A stretch of 64,000 nucleotides of DNA from M55B154 sp964486725 (GCA_964486725.1 CAZAOK010000005.1:7044-71043); one strand, 5' to 3'. Shown: positions 44,990 through 53,607, counted from the first letter of the stretch. Notes: generated by a model from the sequence alone, not told the origin. Made by a program: numbers and translations.

Positions 44990-45745
44990 ATGGCTGGACA
45001 TTCCAAGTGGGCAAATATAAAGCATCGTAAGGCATCACAGGACGCGAAAAAAGGAAAAATCTTTACAAAATTGATACGTGAAATAACTGTCTCTGCCCGT
45101 GAAGGTGGAGATGACCTCAACTCCAATTCACGTCTCCGAACCGCTGTCAACAAGGCACGTGAGAACAACATGCCCAATGATAATATTGAGCGTGCTATAA
45201 AGAAGGGTACCGGCGCGCTTGACGGTTCAACCTACGAAGAAATCCGTTATGAAGGATACGGACCGGGGGGTGTGGCTATAATGGTTGACGTGTTAACCGA
45301 TAACAAGAACCGAACCATGCCTGAAATACGAACCATATTTTCCAAGAACAACGGTAACCTGGGAGAAAACGGTTGTGTATCTTATCTTTTCGACAGAAAA
45401 GGCATAATAATCCTTGATGGTTCAGACTACAATGAAGACGACATTATGGAAAACCTGCTTGAACATGATATTGAGGATATTAAAACAGAGGACAGCAACA
45501 TTACAGTAACTATACCCCCCGAATCATTCAATGATGTACTGGACGCGATAAAGGAAATCAAGTATCCGGTTGTTTATAATGATATTACCTTTGTACCGCA
45601 GACAACCGTTCCACTTGATGAACAAAAGGCACGTCAGTGCATGAAACTCATAGATCTTCTTGATGAACATGATGATGTGCAGAACGTGTACTCAAATTAC
45701 GATATATCCGATGAGGTCATGGCTAAGTTAAGTGAGGAGCAGTGA
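44990..45745 (+). CDS. YebC/PmpR-family protein
   Basis: A 251-residue YebC-family protein. The signature start MAGHSKWANIKHRKASQDA is followed by KGKIFTKLIREITVSAREGG. The middle has YEGYGPGGVAIMVDVLTDN and FSKNNGNLGENGCVSYLF. Members are described as transcriptional regulators, and more recently as ribosome-associated factors that help at polyproline stalls. AGAGGT is upstream of the ATG. The 3' end overlaps ruvC by four bases (GTGA), and yebC-ruvC-ruvA is a common bacterial operon. Confidence 0.95.
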   Translation: MAGHSKWANIKHRKASQDAKKGKIFTKLIREITVSAREGGDDLNSNSRLRTAVNKARENNMPNDNIERAIKKGTGALDGSTYEEIRYEGYGPGGVAIMVDVLTDNKNRTMPEIRTIFSKNNGNLGENGCVSYLFDRKGIIILDGSDYNEDDIMENLLEHDIEDIKTEDSNITVTIPPESFNDVLDAIKEIKYPVVYNDITFVPQTTVPLDEQKARQCMKLIDLLDEHDDVQNVYSNYDISDEVMAKLSEEQ

Positions 45746-46242
45746 ACATTCTGGGCATAGATCCTGGTTTTGGCAGATGCGGTTGGGGTGTTATCGGCGA
45801 CGAGATGAAGGTGCTGGAATACGGGGTCATAGAAACGTCCCCCTCAATGCCCATTGAAGACAGGCTTCTTGAAATTCATCAATTCCTGTCAGCAATAATC
45901 AAGCAACATCAGCCATCATCATGCGGTATTGAGAAGCTGTATGTGTCCCGAAACACAAAAACCATCATTAACGTGGCACAATCACTTGGTGTTATATTTC
46001 TGACATTGCGCCTGGGATCCATTCCTTTTGCCGAATATACCCCAACCCAGGTAAAACAGGCATTGACAGGATATGGCCACGCACCCAAAGAACAGATGCA
46101 AACAATGACAAAGAGAATACTTGGCCTGCAATCACTGCCGCAACCTGATGATGCAGCAGATGCACTTGCAATTGCCCTGTGCCACTTATTGTCAAGCAAC
46201 CGGCAAAATGCAATATTACGGAGTATAAAAAAAAGTTTATGA
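45742..46242 (+). CDS. ruvC: Holliday junction resolvase RuvC
   Basis: A 166-residue endonuclease that cuts Holliday junctions in the RuvABC complex. The acidic catalytic residues are visible: D in LGIDPGFGRCGWGV near residue 7, E in GIEKLYVSRNTKT, and the pair in PDDAADALAIALCH. Start is GTG at 45742, overlapping the yebC stop. The gene ends with TGA overlapping the ruvA ATG, so all three are translationally coupled. ruvB is not in this window. Confidence 0.97.
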   Translation: MNILGIDPGFGRCGWGVIGDEMKVLEYGVIETSPSMPIEDRLLEIHQFLSAIIKQHQPSSCGIEKLYVSRNTKTIINVAQSLGVIFLTLRLGSIPFAEYTPTQVKQALTGYGHAPKEQMQTMTKRILGLQSLPQPDDAADALAIALCHLLSSNRQNAILRSIKKSL

Positions 46243-46826
46243 TTTCACGGTTACGGGGAATAGTAACAGATTTACGTCCAACAGAGATGATCATGGACGT
46301 TCATGGAGTGGGATATCATCTTCATATTCCATTTTCAACGTATGAAACCGTTAATGTCGCTTCTGATGAAGTGATACTTCATGTCTATACTCATGTTCGG
46401 GAAGACCAGATAAAGCTTTTCGGTTTTGCCACGCCAGAAGAACGGAAACTGTTTATTCTCCTTATCCAAATAGCAGGCGTGGGGCCTTCCATGGCACTGT
46501 CAATACTTTCCGGAATAACCATAGGAGAACTAATTGAATCAGTTCATCTGAATAAAGTTGACCGTCTTCTTAAAATTCCCGGTATAGGTAAAAGTAAGGG
46601 TGAGAAGTTACTCTTTGAAATGAATAGAAAGATCAAGCAGCTTGAATCTCTTTCACCTGGCTATATTGCCCCCGCGTCAGCAAAAACCGAAGCTGTTGAA
46701 GCATTAACATCCCTGGGATTCGAAGAAAAAAAGGTTATTCCCATCATTGACGAAATACTTGCCACCCAGCCAACCCCGGAAATAGAATTACTGGTGAAAA
46801 CGGCATTGAAACATCTGTCCTCCTGA
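46239..46826 (+). CDS. ruvA: Holliday junction branch-migration protein RuvA
   Basis: A 195-residue RuvA. OB-fold domain I starts MISRLRGIVTDLRPTEMIMD with VHGVGYHLHIP. The helix-hairpin-helix domain has IQIAGVGPSMALSILSG and LLKIPGIGKSKGEKLLFEM. The C-terminal RuvB-contacting domain is EALTSLGFEEKKVIPIIDE. The ATG at 46239 overlaps the ruvC stop (ATGA); an in-frame upstream ATG would run 60 bases into ruvC. Length is standard. Last gene of the plus-strand run, convergent with the flagellin-like gene. Confidence 0.96.
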   Translation: MISRLRGIVTDLRPTEMIMDVHGVGYHLHIPFSTYETVNVASDEVILHVYTHVREDQIKLFGFATPEERKLFILLIQIAGVGPSMALSILSGITIGELIESVHLNKVDRLLKIPGIGKSKGEKLLFEMNRKIKQLESLSPGYIAPASAKTEAVEALTSLGFEEKKVIPIIDEILATQPTPEIELLVKTALKHLSS

Positions 46827-46848
46827 CATCGCTTGTTCATTCAGCAAC

Positions 46849-47682
46849 TCACTTATTGTACAATATTATACCATACTGCACCTTCAGCAATGTCTTATTT
46901 GTCATCATCTGACGTATTTCGGAGGCCATATCAAGATCTCGGATCCCGCTTTCCGCTGCCTGCAGGTTTATATAATAATACTGCTTTCCCTGTATTCGCA
47001 TCTTTAAAATATTGTCCTGTGCCCCAAGCCTTGAGCGCATTTTTCTGATACGGTTCATCGCGTTATCTATTGTTTCAATAGCTTCACCGGGACTATTAAC
47101 TACATTCACATTCTCCACACCCAGTTCTTCCGCAGTCAGATCAGAAATAACCTTTTTGGTATTAAACGTCGCAAACCTGGCATTATGATTAATGGCATCT
47201 TTCATCATATCTATCTCCGACTGAACAAGCTCCCTGTCATCCCTGTTAAGAATACCTCCAGCGGCCCGCAGCACAAGCTGCCGCATCCTCATAAGAATTG
47301 TTGAATCCTGCTTGAGTGTAGATTCCACGAACTTCATGTAATTACGAAGGTCTTCTTCGTTCACCGACTGTTGTTTCACCTGCTGTAGTACAGCCTCCAT
47401 TTTCTCAGCTACAGCAAAGCCCGCGGGATCATCCGAAGGATTAACAATGCGCAGTCCGGATGCAAGTTTTTGTATATTCTTCCGTATTTCCATATTCATA
47501 AAATGCTGCCTGTTTACTACAAAATAATCACTACCCCTGCCATAAATCATCATATTGCTGGCATCGGGCATAATCATATAGGATAACTCCCTGGTATCTC
47601 CATTTGCGTTCAGACCTACCACAAATAAGGGCACAATTAGAATACACCGAATAATGCGTTGTATTGAAAGATTGTATTGCAT
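46849..47682 (-). CDS. Flagellin-domain protein with N-terminal Sec-type signal
   Basis: 277 residues. The core carries both flagellin end domains: N-terminal IRKNIQKLASGLRIVNPSDD followed by PAGFAVAEKM, and C-terminal RSRLGAQDNILKMRIQ with AAESGIRDLDMASEIRQM and a final LLKVQYGIILYNK. There is no variable central domain. Unusually, about 55 residues precede the flagellin core, beginning with a basic, hydrophobic signal-like stretch (IQRIIRCILIVPLFVVGLNA). AGGAGG seven bases before the ATG at 47682 and a promoter just upstream argue that this extension is translated. True flagellins are exported by the flagellar type III system and lack Sec signals. No other flagellar gene is in the window. 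It could be a periplasmic flagellin-like filament or sheath component. Confidence 0.78.
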   Translation of the reverse strand: MQYNLSIQRIIRCILIVPLFVVGLNANGDTRELSYMIMPDASNMMIYGRGSDYFVVNRQHFMNMEIRKNIQKLASGLRIVNPSDDPAGFAVAEKMEAVLQQVKQQSVNEEDLRNYMKFVESTLKQDSTILMRMRQLVLRAAGGILNRDDRELVQSEIDMMKDAINHNARFATFNTKKVISDLTAEELGVENVNVVNSPGEAIETIDNAMNRIRKMRSRLGAQDNILKMRIQGKQYYYINLQAAESGIRDLDMASEIRQMMTNKTLLKVQYGIILYNK

Positions 47683-47724
47683 TCGTATGCCTCCTGGTAT
47701 ACAATCACTAACTAATTATTACAT

Positions 47725-47753
47725 AATATACCAATCATGTATGTGTTTTTCAA
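47725..47753 (-). promoter_or_regulatory. Sigma-70-type promoter of the flagellin-like gene
   Basis: On the minus strand, TTGAAA (47753-47748), a 17-base spacer and TATATT (47730-47725), about 43 bases before the ATG. The usual flagellin-type sigma-28 elements (TAAA and GCCGATAA) are not seen. Confidence 0.65.
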
Positions 47754-47790
47754 ATATAGGACATATTTCTCATTTCAATGGTATTAAATT

Positions 47791-47819
47791 TTGACTATCA
47801 TGATTTAATATTTTATAAT
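47791..47819 (+). promoter_or_regulatory. Sigma-70-type promoter of the padR gene
   Basis: TTGACT at 47791-47796, a 17-base spacer and a perfect TATAAT at 47814-47819. It implies an untranslated leader of about 108 bases before the ATG at 47934, long enough for control elements. Confidence 0.75.
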
Positions 47820-47933
47820 AAAATTTAAATTTTATGAATGTTTTTTTTATTATATTACATAATGTCATTGCTTTCTTTAATATTTTAATTTATATTATTA
47901 ACATACTAACTAAAAGGCGATGCGAGGTGCATC

Positions 47934-48467
47934 ATGAAAATTGAAATTACCATACTCGGACTCCTCATGGAAGAGAACCTCTACGGCTACGAGATCAAGA
48001 AAAAGATTGTCGAACGGCTAGAAGATTACGTGGATATTAAATTCGGTTCAATCTATTACGCCATTAAAAAGTCCGTAGAGAACGGATGGGTCAAAAAAGT
48101 TGGTACAGAAAAAGAGGGCGGCAACCCCGAACGTTATATTTACCAGATTATGCCGGCCGGCCGAAAGTATTATAAGAAGATGCTTAAACAGTATTTCGAG
48201 CACAACATGATTCATTTTGATATTGATATTGTTCTCATGTTTCTAAACAGTTTAAGTGCAGACCAGAAAGAACAGTTCACCGAAGACAGGCTTGAGTATA
48301 TTAAGGATAAGATGAATGTTATCAGGGAAAAAATTGAAGCAGCAGAGAAAAATCCCGAAAATAATTCCCAGGTTCATGTATATTCTTATCTAGAAAACCA
48401 CCTGAAAGCCGAAATGAACTGGCTGAAATCACTCAAGAAAGGCGAAATTTCGCTTGTTGAGATGTAG
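47934..48467 (+). CDS. PadR-family transcriptional regulator
   Basis: A 177-residue winged-helix regulator. The start is ITILGLLMEENLYGYEIKKKI, followed by IKFGSIYYAIKKSVENGWV (the PadR recognition helix region). The wing is GGNPERYIYQIMPAGRKYY. The C-terminal ~80 residues are helical with a charged coiled-coil (EKIEAAEKNPENN and beyond), typical of the dimerisation part in PadR/Vir-type members. GAGGTG lies before the ATG. The gene is preceded by a consensus promoter and is convergent with the cyclic-nucleotide-binding gene. No target gene is evident. Confidence 0.92.
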   Translation: MKIEITILGLLMEENLYGYEIKKKIVERLEDYVDIKFGSIYYAIKKSVENGWVKKVGTEKEGGNPERYIYQIMPAGRKYYKKMLKQYFEHNMIHFDIDIVLMFLNSLSADQKEQFTEDRLEYIKDKMNVIREKIEAAEKNPENNSQVHVYSYLENHLKAEMNWLKSLKKGEISLVEM

Positions 48468-48484
48468 TATGGCGGCAGAAAAAG

Positions 48485-49540
48485 TCAGTGGAGGATGTCA
48501 GTCAGGTACTGTGCATCCTTCTGCTGGGCCGTTTTTTCAACCTCATTTTTCAAGGAAATCAGTTCAGTATAATTCTTTGAAAAATCCAGGGTCGCTGGTG
48601 CTTTTTTCTGATCATCCCCTCTAAAATATTTTTCTGCCAGGCTTTCATTAATCTCGTGGATGCGTGTTACATTATTGCTGTGTTTTTTCGATAGTGATAA
48701 GGCAACGCTTTTTAACACTACAATGCCATTGTCTGATTTTCCCTGAAGGTCTTCCTTGGTAATCCTGGTAACCACCACGTTATTGCGGGCTTTCAATGAT
48801 GCCGTCCGTTTCTGACCCAGCAGCATGGCAATCTCCCCTATTACAGAGCCCTTGTCATCCAATGTTGCTACTTTTTTTCCATGTATCAATACATCAAGAG
48901 TACCCGATTCCAGTATGTACATCTCCTTGCCCATTGAATTCTCTTCAAATATGAATGAACCCTTGGTATACTCAATCATGTTATCAGAAAGTTCATGAGG
49001 TGTGGTTATCAGTACAGGCTCGACTGTCCTGCTGAATGCCTCACCCTTCTTATATGTAAGGCTTGTTTCGTATTTAGTGACAATATCCTTCAGCCATGGC
49101 ATTTTACGTTTTTCGTATTCATCCCTGATACGTGACACTATGCGATAATATTCAATACAATTATCCTTGTCCTTTGTCTGCTCCGGATCTACTCCTGTAA
49201 GGTTTTTGTTTATAATATCATTGGTCAGCACTACCTGTTTTGCTATAACCATTGAAACGTTCAGTAGAAATGAAAACACGGTAAGTCCGTTTAAGAACCT
49301 TTCGCGTGATATTTTTTTTATGGATGCGTCACGTGTCGATATTGCGGTTTCAAGCCTGCGTATCGCGGGATTGCTGTCACTGAGAATGAGCTCTGAAGCA
49401 CCCACAATTATATTTTTTCCTTTTATAACATACTTATCACTTTCTGTTACAAAAAAAAATACCTGACCCCCGTTTAAGAGGTACGCAGCGTCAGGAACAG
49501 TATCAATCTTGTACAACTGCAGGTACTGATTTGCTGTCAT
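48485..49540 (-). CDS. Cyclic-nucleotide-binding-domain protein
   Basis: A 351-residue cytoplasmic protein without a DNA-binding domain. The second half (about 175-290) is a Crp-type cNMP-binding fold: YTKGSFIFEENSMGKEMYIL, then GEIAMLLGQKRTASLKA at the phosphate-binding cassette. The usual GEhxLhxxxxRtAsxxA spacing is kept. The first ~75 residues (LLNGGQVFFFVTESDKYVIK and GASELILS) look like a degenerate second copy. The C-terminus is helical. It is translationally coupled to the upstream CheY-like gene by an ATGA overlap at 49540-49537, so a receiver and a small-molecule sensor are made together. The ligand could be cAMP, cGMP or another nucleotide. Confidence 0.85.
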   Translation of the reverse strand: MTANQYLQLYKIDTVPDAAYLLNGGQVFFFVTESDKYVIKGKNIIVGASELILSDSNPAIRRLETAISTRDASIKKISRERFLNGLTVFSFLLNVSMVIAKQVVLTNDIINKNLTGVDPEQTKDKDNCIEYYRIVSRIRDEYEKRKMPWLKDIVTKYETSLTYKKGEAFSRTVEPVLITTPHELSDNMIEYTKGSFIFEENSMGKEMYILESGTLDVLIHGKKVATLDDKGSVIGEIAMLLGQKRTASLKARNNVVVTRITKEDLQGKSDNGIVVLKSVALSLSKKHSNNVTRIHEINESLAEKYFRGDDQKKAPATLDFSKNYTELISLKNEVEKTAQQKDAQYLTDILH

Positions 49541-49893
49541 ATAATCTTCTCAACAATATCAAGCAGTTCTTTTTTCTCAAAAGGTTTGGTGAGAAAAGCC
49601 CTGGCATTAATATTTTTCTCGTTAAGACGCAAAGTTTTCTCACTAAGGGCTGATATTACCACGATACGCGCATCCGGAAAAGACTCTGAAATCTCATCAA
49701 TTGCCTTGAGTCCATCCTTTCCCCACATGGTTATGTCCATGGTAACAAAATCGGGTTTGTTCTCGTTATACATGCTTATGGCATCAACACCATTGTCAGC
49801 TTCTGCAACGATATCATGCCCACCCTCTTCCAGTGTTTCCCTGATAATTCTTCTCATAAACCTGGAGTCATCAACGATCATAGCTTTCGCCAT
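49537..49893 (-). CDS. Stand-alone CheY-like receiver
   Basis: A 118-residue single receiver domain. Acidic pocket DD in VDDSRFMRR, phospho-acceptor aspartate in VTMDITMWGKDG, serine in VISALSE, and lysine in LTKPFEKKE are all present. It is close to CheY proteins used in chemotaxis or in phosphorelays, with no output domain. It is the first gene of a two-gene unit, with its stop overlapping the ATG of the cyclic-nucleotide-binding protein. No kinase or chemotaxis gene is adjacent. Confidence 0.93.
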   Translation of the reverse strand: MAKAMIVDDSRFMRRIIRETLEEGGHDIVAEADNGVDAISMYNENKPDFVTMDITMWGKDGLKAIDEISESFPDARIVVISALSEKTLRLNEKNINARAFLTKPFEKKELLDIVEKII

Positions 49894-50052
49894 TACAACC
49901 TTCCTGAATATTTATTCTCGACATTGTGCCATACACATCATTCATACTATATGATGGGAATAATCACATAACATTGTAGAAATTTTGATTTGACTAATCA
50001 ATCATTTTTACCCAGTTTTTGCAAAAATTGATGGTTTACCAGGAGAATACAT

Positions 50053-50784
50053 TTGATAAATGATAATAGAAAAAGTAAGTACCTGTCACGACTTAGAAGG
50101 GAAATCGGAAGGGCCATTAATGAGTACGCAATGATCGGCAAAGATGATTCTGTGCTGGTTGGTTTTTCTGGTGGAAAAGACTCCATGGTGCTCTTAGACG
50201 CCATAGCTGAAAGAAGGGTTCATCTGCCCATACATTATTCAGTACATGCCGCCTACGTTCATGTAACCAATTTTTCCGATGGCAGTGAAATCCAGGAATA
50301 CCGGGATTTTTGTCAATCCTGTAATGTTCAGTTACATGTAAAAGAATTAACCCTGGATTTTACAGATTCAGGGAAGGCTCCGTGTTTTATATGCTCATGG
50401 CACAGACGAAAGGCACTTTTTCAAATGGCACAAGCACTGGGATGCGGAAAAATCGCGTTCGGCCATCACCGGGATGACATTCTTGAGACATTTATGATGA
50501 ACATGGTATACCACGGAAACATGTCCACAATGCCGCCCCGACTGGAAATTTTTAATGGTGAAATCGATATTATCAGGCCGCTGGCATATCTTTCCGAAAA
50601 AGAGGTGATCTGGTACAAAAATCTGAAAAACTTTCAGATTTCAGAGAACAAATGTCCACATAAAGATCAATCAAAAAGGAAGGAAGTGAAAGAACTGCTC
50701 AGGCATTTCGACAGGCTCTATAAAAACGCCAGGTCAAATATTTTCCGGTCTCTTTCACACAGGCAGGACGAGTATCTTCTATAG
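50053..50784 (+). CDS. TtcA/TtuA-family tRNA thiolation ATPase
   Basis: A 243-residue PP-loop ATPase. The P-loop is SGGKDS (39-44). The Fe-S/catalytic cysteines are C111 and C114 (CFIC) and C201 (NKCPH), the three-Cys pattern of TtcA-type [4Fe-4S] enzymes that thiolate tRNA. GHHRDD (137-142) is another family motif. E. coli TtcA makes 2-thiocytidine 32. Related TtuA/Ncs6 enzymes make 2-thiouridine with a ubiquitin-like sulfur carrier. A carrier-like C-terminus with terminal GGG is encoded on the other strand three bases beyond this stop codon. Start is TTG at 50053, supported by AGGAG seven bases upstream. Confidence 0.88.
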   Translation: MINDNRKSKYLSRLRREIGRAINEYAMIGKDDSVLVGFSGGKDSMVLLDAIAERRVHLPIHYSVHAAYVHVTNFSDGSEIQEYRDFCQSCNVQLHVKELTLDFTDSGKAPCFICSWHRRKALFQMAQALGCGKIAFGHHRDDILETFMMNMVYHGNMSTMPPRLEIFNGEIDIIRPLAYLSEKEVIWYKNLKNFQISENKCPHKDQSKRKEVKELLRHFDRLYKNARSNIFRSLSHRQDEYLL

Positions 50785-50787
50785 CCA

Positions 50788-50883
50788 TCAACCCCCACCG
50801 GAAGGCCTGAAACAGGACAATTCATCACCCTCATGCAATTTTGTCCACATTCCCACACGTTCTCCGTTTATGAAATATGCCAG
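50788..50883 (-). CDS. MoaD/ThiS/TtuB-like sulfur-carrier protein, C-terminal fragment
   Basis: Only the last 31 residues are available; the N-terminal part lies in the assembly gap. Visible are FINGERVGMWTKLHEGDELS, a beta-grasp edge with the LxxGDEL turn of MoaD/ThiS proteins, and the end FRPSGGG directly before the stop. A C-terminal Gly-Gly is the site where such carriers are adenylated and loaded with sulfur. The gene is convergent with the TtcA-family gene (three bases apart). It could be the last gene of the hydrogenase operon or a separate unit, as the gap hides the junction. Candidates are a molybdopterin, thiazole or tRNA-thiolation carrier. Confidence 0.65.
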   Translation of the reverse strand: MAYFINGERVGMWTKLHEGDELSCFRPSGGG

Positions 50884-50983
50884 NNNNNNNNNNNNNNNNN
50901 NNNNNNNNNNNNNNNNNNNNNNNNNNNNNNNNNNNNNNNNNNNNNNNNNNNNNNNNNNNNNNNNNNNNNNNNNNNNNNNNNNN
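50884..50983. other. Assembly gap (100 Ns)
   Basis: Exactly 100 undetermined bases, the conventional placeholder for a scaffold join of unknown length. It interrupts mbhN and the MoaD-like gene. Any number of genes could be missing here. Confidence 0.99.
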
Positions 50984-51328
50984 TTCCATTGTAATAGAAT
51001 CTTTTGGACAAATGTCAACACATTCACCACAATAGGTACATCGTGAGAGATATATAACAATTCGCTTGGATTTCTTCTCACCAGCTGTAACCGGGTACAA
51101 CTCAATGGCATTTGCCGGACACACCTTTTCGCACATACCGCACCCTATGCATGTGTCATAGTCATACTCAAGCCGTCCTCGCAAACCTTCCGGTAGTGGC
51201 ACCGGTGGATGCACACTGCCGTTTGCAAGTGCTTCAATGGCAGAGTCAGGAATATATCTCCCCGGAAAGGGGTTTGTTGCCTTCTTCGAGAAAAGCTGTT
51301 CTATTACTTTATACAATATGCCAAACAT
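50984..51328 (-). CDS. mbhN: Mbh-complex ferredoxin-type subunit (MbhN/NuoI-like), truncated by gap
   Basis: First 115 residues of the 2x[4Fe-4S] subunit that receives electrons from ferredoxin in group 4 hydrogenases. The two clusters are C60, C63, C66, C70 (CIGCGMCEKVCP) and C97, C100, C103, C107 (CTYCGECVDICP). AGAAGGAG precedes the ATG. The end of the protein, normally some tens of residues, is in the gap. It is the last gene of the operon, 18 bases after mbhM. Confidence 0.9.
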
Positions 51329-51346
51329 TAATATCTCCTTCTGAAC

Positions 51347-52381
51347 TTACAGGGTACGGATCACGGGATCCAGGGTAATGAGAACGTATCCGGCCAGGCA
51401 CATAACGGTTATGGTAACCAGGAACAGTTTCGCTACCTGTGATATCTTCAATCGAGCCATGGCTATCCGGACAGTTGTCACCGACACAAAATATACAAGA
51501 AACACTTTCACCATGAAAAGCACCACATCAAGAAGCAGTGTGATATCATACCCCGCGGGTACTATCCTGTACCCGGTCATCTGCACAAATCCATTTGGGA
51601 AGAACAGGATTACCGCAAGGGATATCACCGCAAGGGATTTCACCCCGTCAGCAATCTGGTAAAAGGCAAGGTATTTTCCCGAGTATTCAGCAAGCAGGCC
51701 TTCCGCGATTTCTGTCTCTGCTTCAGCCTGATCAAAAGGTATCTTTGCCAGTTCGGCAGGTATCACAACCGCAATTGAAAGGGCCAGCAGCATTCCTCCC
51801 AGGATGCCAAATGGCCCCATACCCGACCAGAGGGGATGGGAGGACATGGTAACCAGCGAAAAATGAGATGCCCCCGGTGCCACGTGTGATAATCTCCACG
51901 CGAAGGTCACCGCGGTAACCGCCAGGGGCAATTCAGTACTCATTAAAATTACCATCTCACGCTGTGCACCCAGGGTAGCATAGGGAGAGCCAGAGGCGAA
52001 TCCACCTGCTACCAGCGCGATTGAAGGTATCATCAGCAGGTACAATATTAAAATAATGTCCCCGCTGTTGCTGAAAAAAAAGTTAAAATCGCCAATCCAT
52101 GCAAAATACGGAACTAAAATATATACCAGGAGAATAACGCTTGAAGCCAGTGCCACAAATGGTGCCCCGCTGAATATCCAGCCTACGGCATTTTCAGGGA
52201 TTATGGTCTGTTTCTGCATCAACTTGCCGATATCATAAAAAGGCTGCCGCAGGGGGGGGCCGATCCGGGATTGATAATACGCGGCAAATTTACGGTCTAC
52301 CCCTTTCGCATACAGTCCGATAATTCCACCGCCGATAAGCACTACCACTGGTATCAGGAAAATATATATCAACCACTGCAT
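51347..52381 (-). CDS. mbhM: Mbh-complex membrane anchor (MbhM/NuoH-like)
   Basis: A 344-residue polytopic inner-membrane protein of the NuoH/HyfC/MbhM family that joins the peripheral hydrogenase arm to the ion-pumping arm. Typical elements are GLYAKGVDRKFAAYYQSRIG with PPLRQPFYDIGKL near the N-terminus, and IPFDQAEAETEIAEGLLAEY in the middle. The latter is the conserved acidic loop near the quinone site of NuoH. About eight hydrophobic helices are visible. The start overlaps the end of mbhL by 13 bases. Confidence 0.93.
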   Translation of the reverse strand: MQWLIYIFLIPVVVLIGGGIIGLYAKGVDRKFAAYYQSRIGPPLRQPFYDIGKLMQKQTIIPENAVGWIFSGAPFVALASSVILLVYILVPYFAWIGDFNFFFSNSGDIILILYLLMIPSIALVAGGFASGSPYATLGAQREMVILMSTELPLAVTAVTFAWRLSHVAPGASHFSLVTMSSHPLWSGMGPFGILGGMLLALSIAVVIPAELAKIPFDQAEAETEIAEGLLAEYSGKYLAFYQIADGVKSLAVISLAVILFFPNGFVQMTGYRIVPAGYDITLLLDVVLFMVKVFLVYFVSVTTVRIAMARLKISQVAKLFLVTITVMCLAGYVLITLDPVIRTL

Positions 52382-53607
52382 CTGGATTTGACCTCCTTCA
52401 TCTTGTCTACACTTAACCGGTGAAGGTATTCGGCATTCAACGTTTCAGTTGCACCATCATCCCGAAGAATGGTCATACGATCGGCACACGCGATACAGGG
52501 ATCAACGGAGGCGATAACGATTGGAATATCCGCAATTTCCGATCCCTGCAGCATGGGAACCCACGCGAAGGCGTTGGAATATGTTGGAGCCTTTACCTTC
52601 ATCTGCACAGGGCATTCGCTCATATCCAGTATGTCATAATGGGCAACTTCCCCCCTGGGGGCCTCGTAACGGCCTATCCCTTCTCCCTGCACCTTTTTAA
52701 GCTTGTTGATAATTTTAATTGAACCATTGATAGACGCGATTGGTCCTTCCGGAAGATTGTCCAGGCAGAAACGTATAATATCTATGGACTGCTTGAGCTC
52801 AAGCACACGGACAACCATCCTGTCATATACATCACCTGCAGGTTCCTTGCCGATATCCAGGGGGGTTACCGGCTTCAGCCAGTCCATGTCAGGATAGGCA
52901 AGCATGGGATAATCAACACGAACATCCTTGGCAAGGCCGGAAGCACGGGCCGTGGGACCAACCGCGCACAGTGCCACCGCCTGGTCATAGGTAAGAATTC
53001 CTGTCCCCTCACACCTGTAGCGTATACTCTGATCATCCAGCAGTATTTCAGAAGTTCTCTGGTATAGTTCAAGATAATATTCGAGGGTCTGCTCTATTAC
53101 CGGTATAAGATTTTCAGTGAGGTCTCTTCTTACACCCCCAATGGTCAGCATGGCATAATTAACCCTGTTACCCGTAAACTGTTCAAGACAGTCCAGCACC
53201 TTCTCCCGTATGTTCCATGTATACAGGAAAAGGGTATCAAATCCGATCTCGTGCGCTGCCACCCCTGCCCAGAGAAGATGGGAGTGCATTCGTTCCAGTT
53301 CTCCAATTATTGTTCGTATATACTTCGCCCTGTGAGGAACCTCGATTCCCGAAGCGTCTTCAACAGCCATGCAGTAGGCCATGGGATGGGATACTGAACA
53401 TATACCGCATATTCTCTCAAGCAGGTAAATTGTCTGAATAAAGTTACGTTCTTTCGAAATAACCTCAATGGCACGATGGGTATACCCCAGATCTATATCA
53501 ACTCCGGCAACCCGCTCTCCTTCAACCTTGAAGGAAAACCGTACTGGTTCCTTGAATGCCGGATGTGTTGGTCCTATTTGTAATGGATAGGTGATTGTTT
53601 TGTCCAT
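52369..53607 (-). CDS. mbhL: Group 4 [NiFe]-hydrogenase-type large subunit (MbhL)
   Basis: A 412-residue NuoD-related catalytic subunit. Both nickel-ligand pairs are intact: C67 and C70 in ERICGICSVSHP, and C371 and C374 in VDPCIACADRM. NuoD of complex I has lost these cysteines, so this protein can hold a NiFe centre. The operon order (mbhA to N) is that of the archaeal H2-evolving Mbh complex. The related sulfane sulfur reductase (Mbs/Mbx) complexes have a similar layout, and discrimination would need alignment of residues around the metal site. The ~38 residues after the last cysteine pair are consistent with an unprocessed or short C-terminal tail. GGAG precedes the ATG. No hyp maturation genes are in the window. 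Confidence 0.92.
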   Translation of the reverse strand: MDKTITYPLQIGPTHPAFKEPVRFSFKVEGERVAGVDIDLGYTHRAIEVISKERNFIQTIYLLERICGICSVSHPMAYCMAVEDASGIEVPHRAKYIRTIIGELERMHSHLLWAGVAAHEIGFDTLFLYTWNIREKVLDCLEQFTGNRVNYAMLTIGGVRRDLTENLIPVIEQTLEYYLELYQRTSEILLDDQSIRYRCEGTGILTYDQAVALCAVGPTARASGLAKDVRVDYPMLAYPDMDWLKPVTPLDIGKEPAGDVYDRMVVRVLELKQSIDIIRFCLDNLPEGPIASINGSIKIINKLKKVQGEGIGRYEAPRGEVAHYDILDMSECPVQMKVKAPTYSNAFAWVPMLQGSEIADIPIVIASVDPCIACADRMTILRDDGATETLNAEYLHRLSVDKMKEVKSRCSG

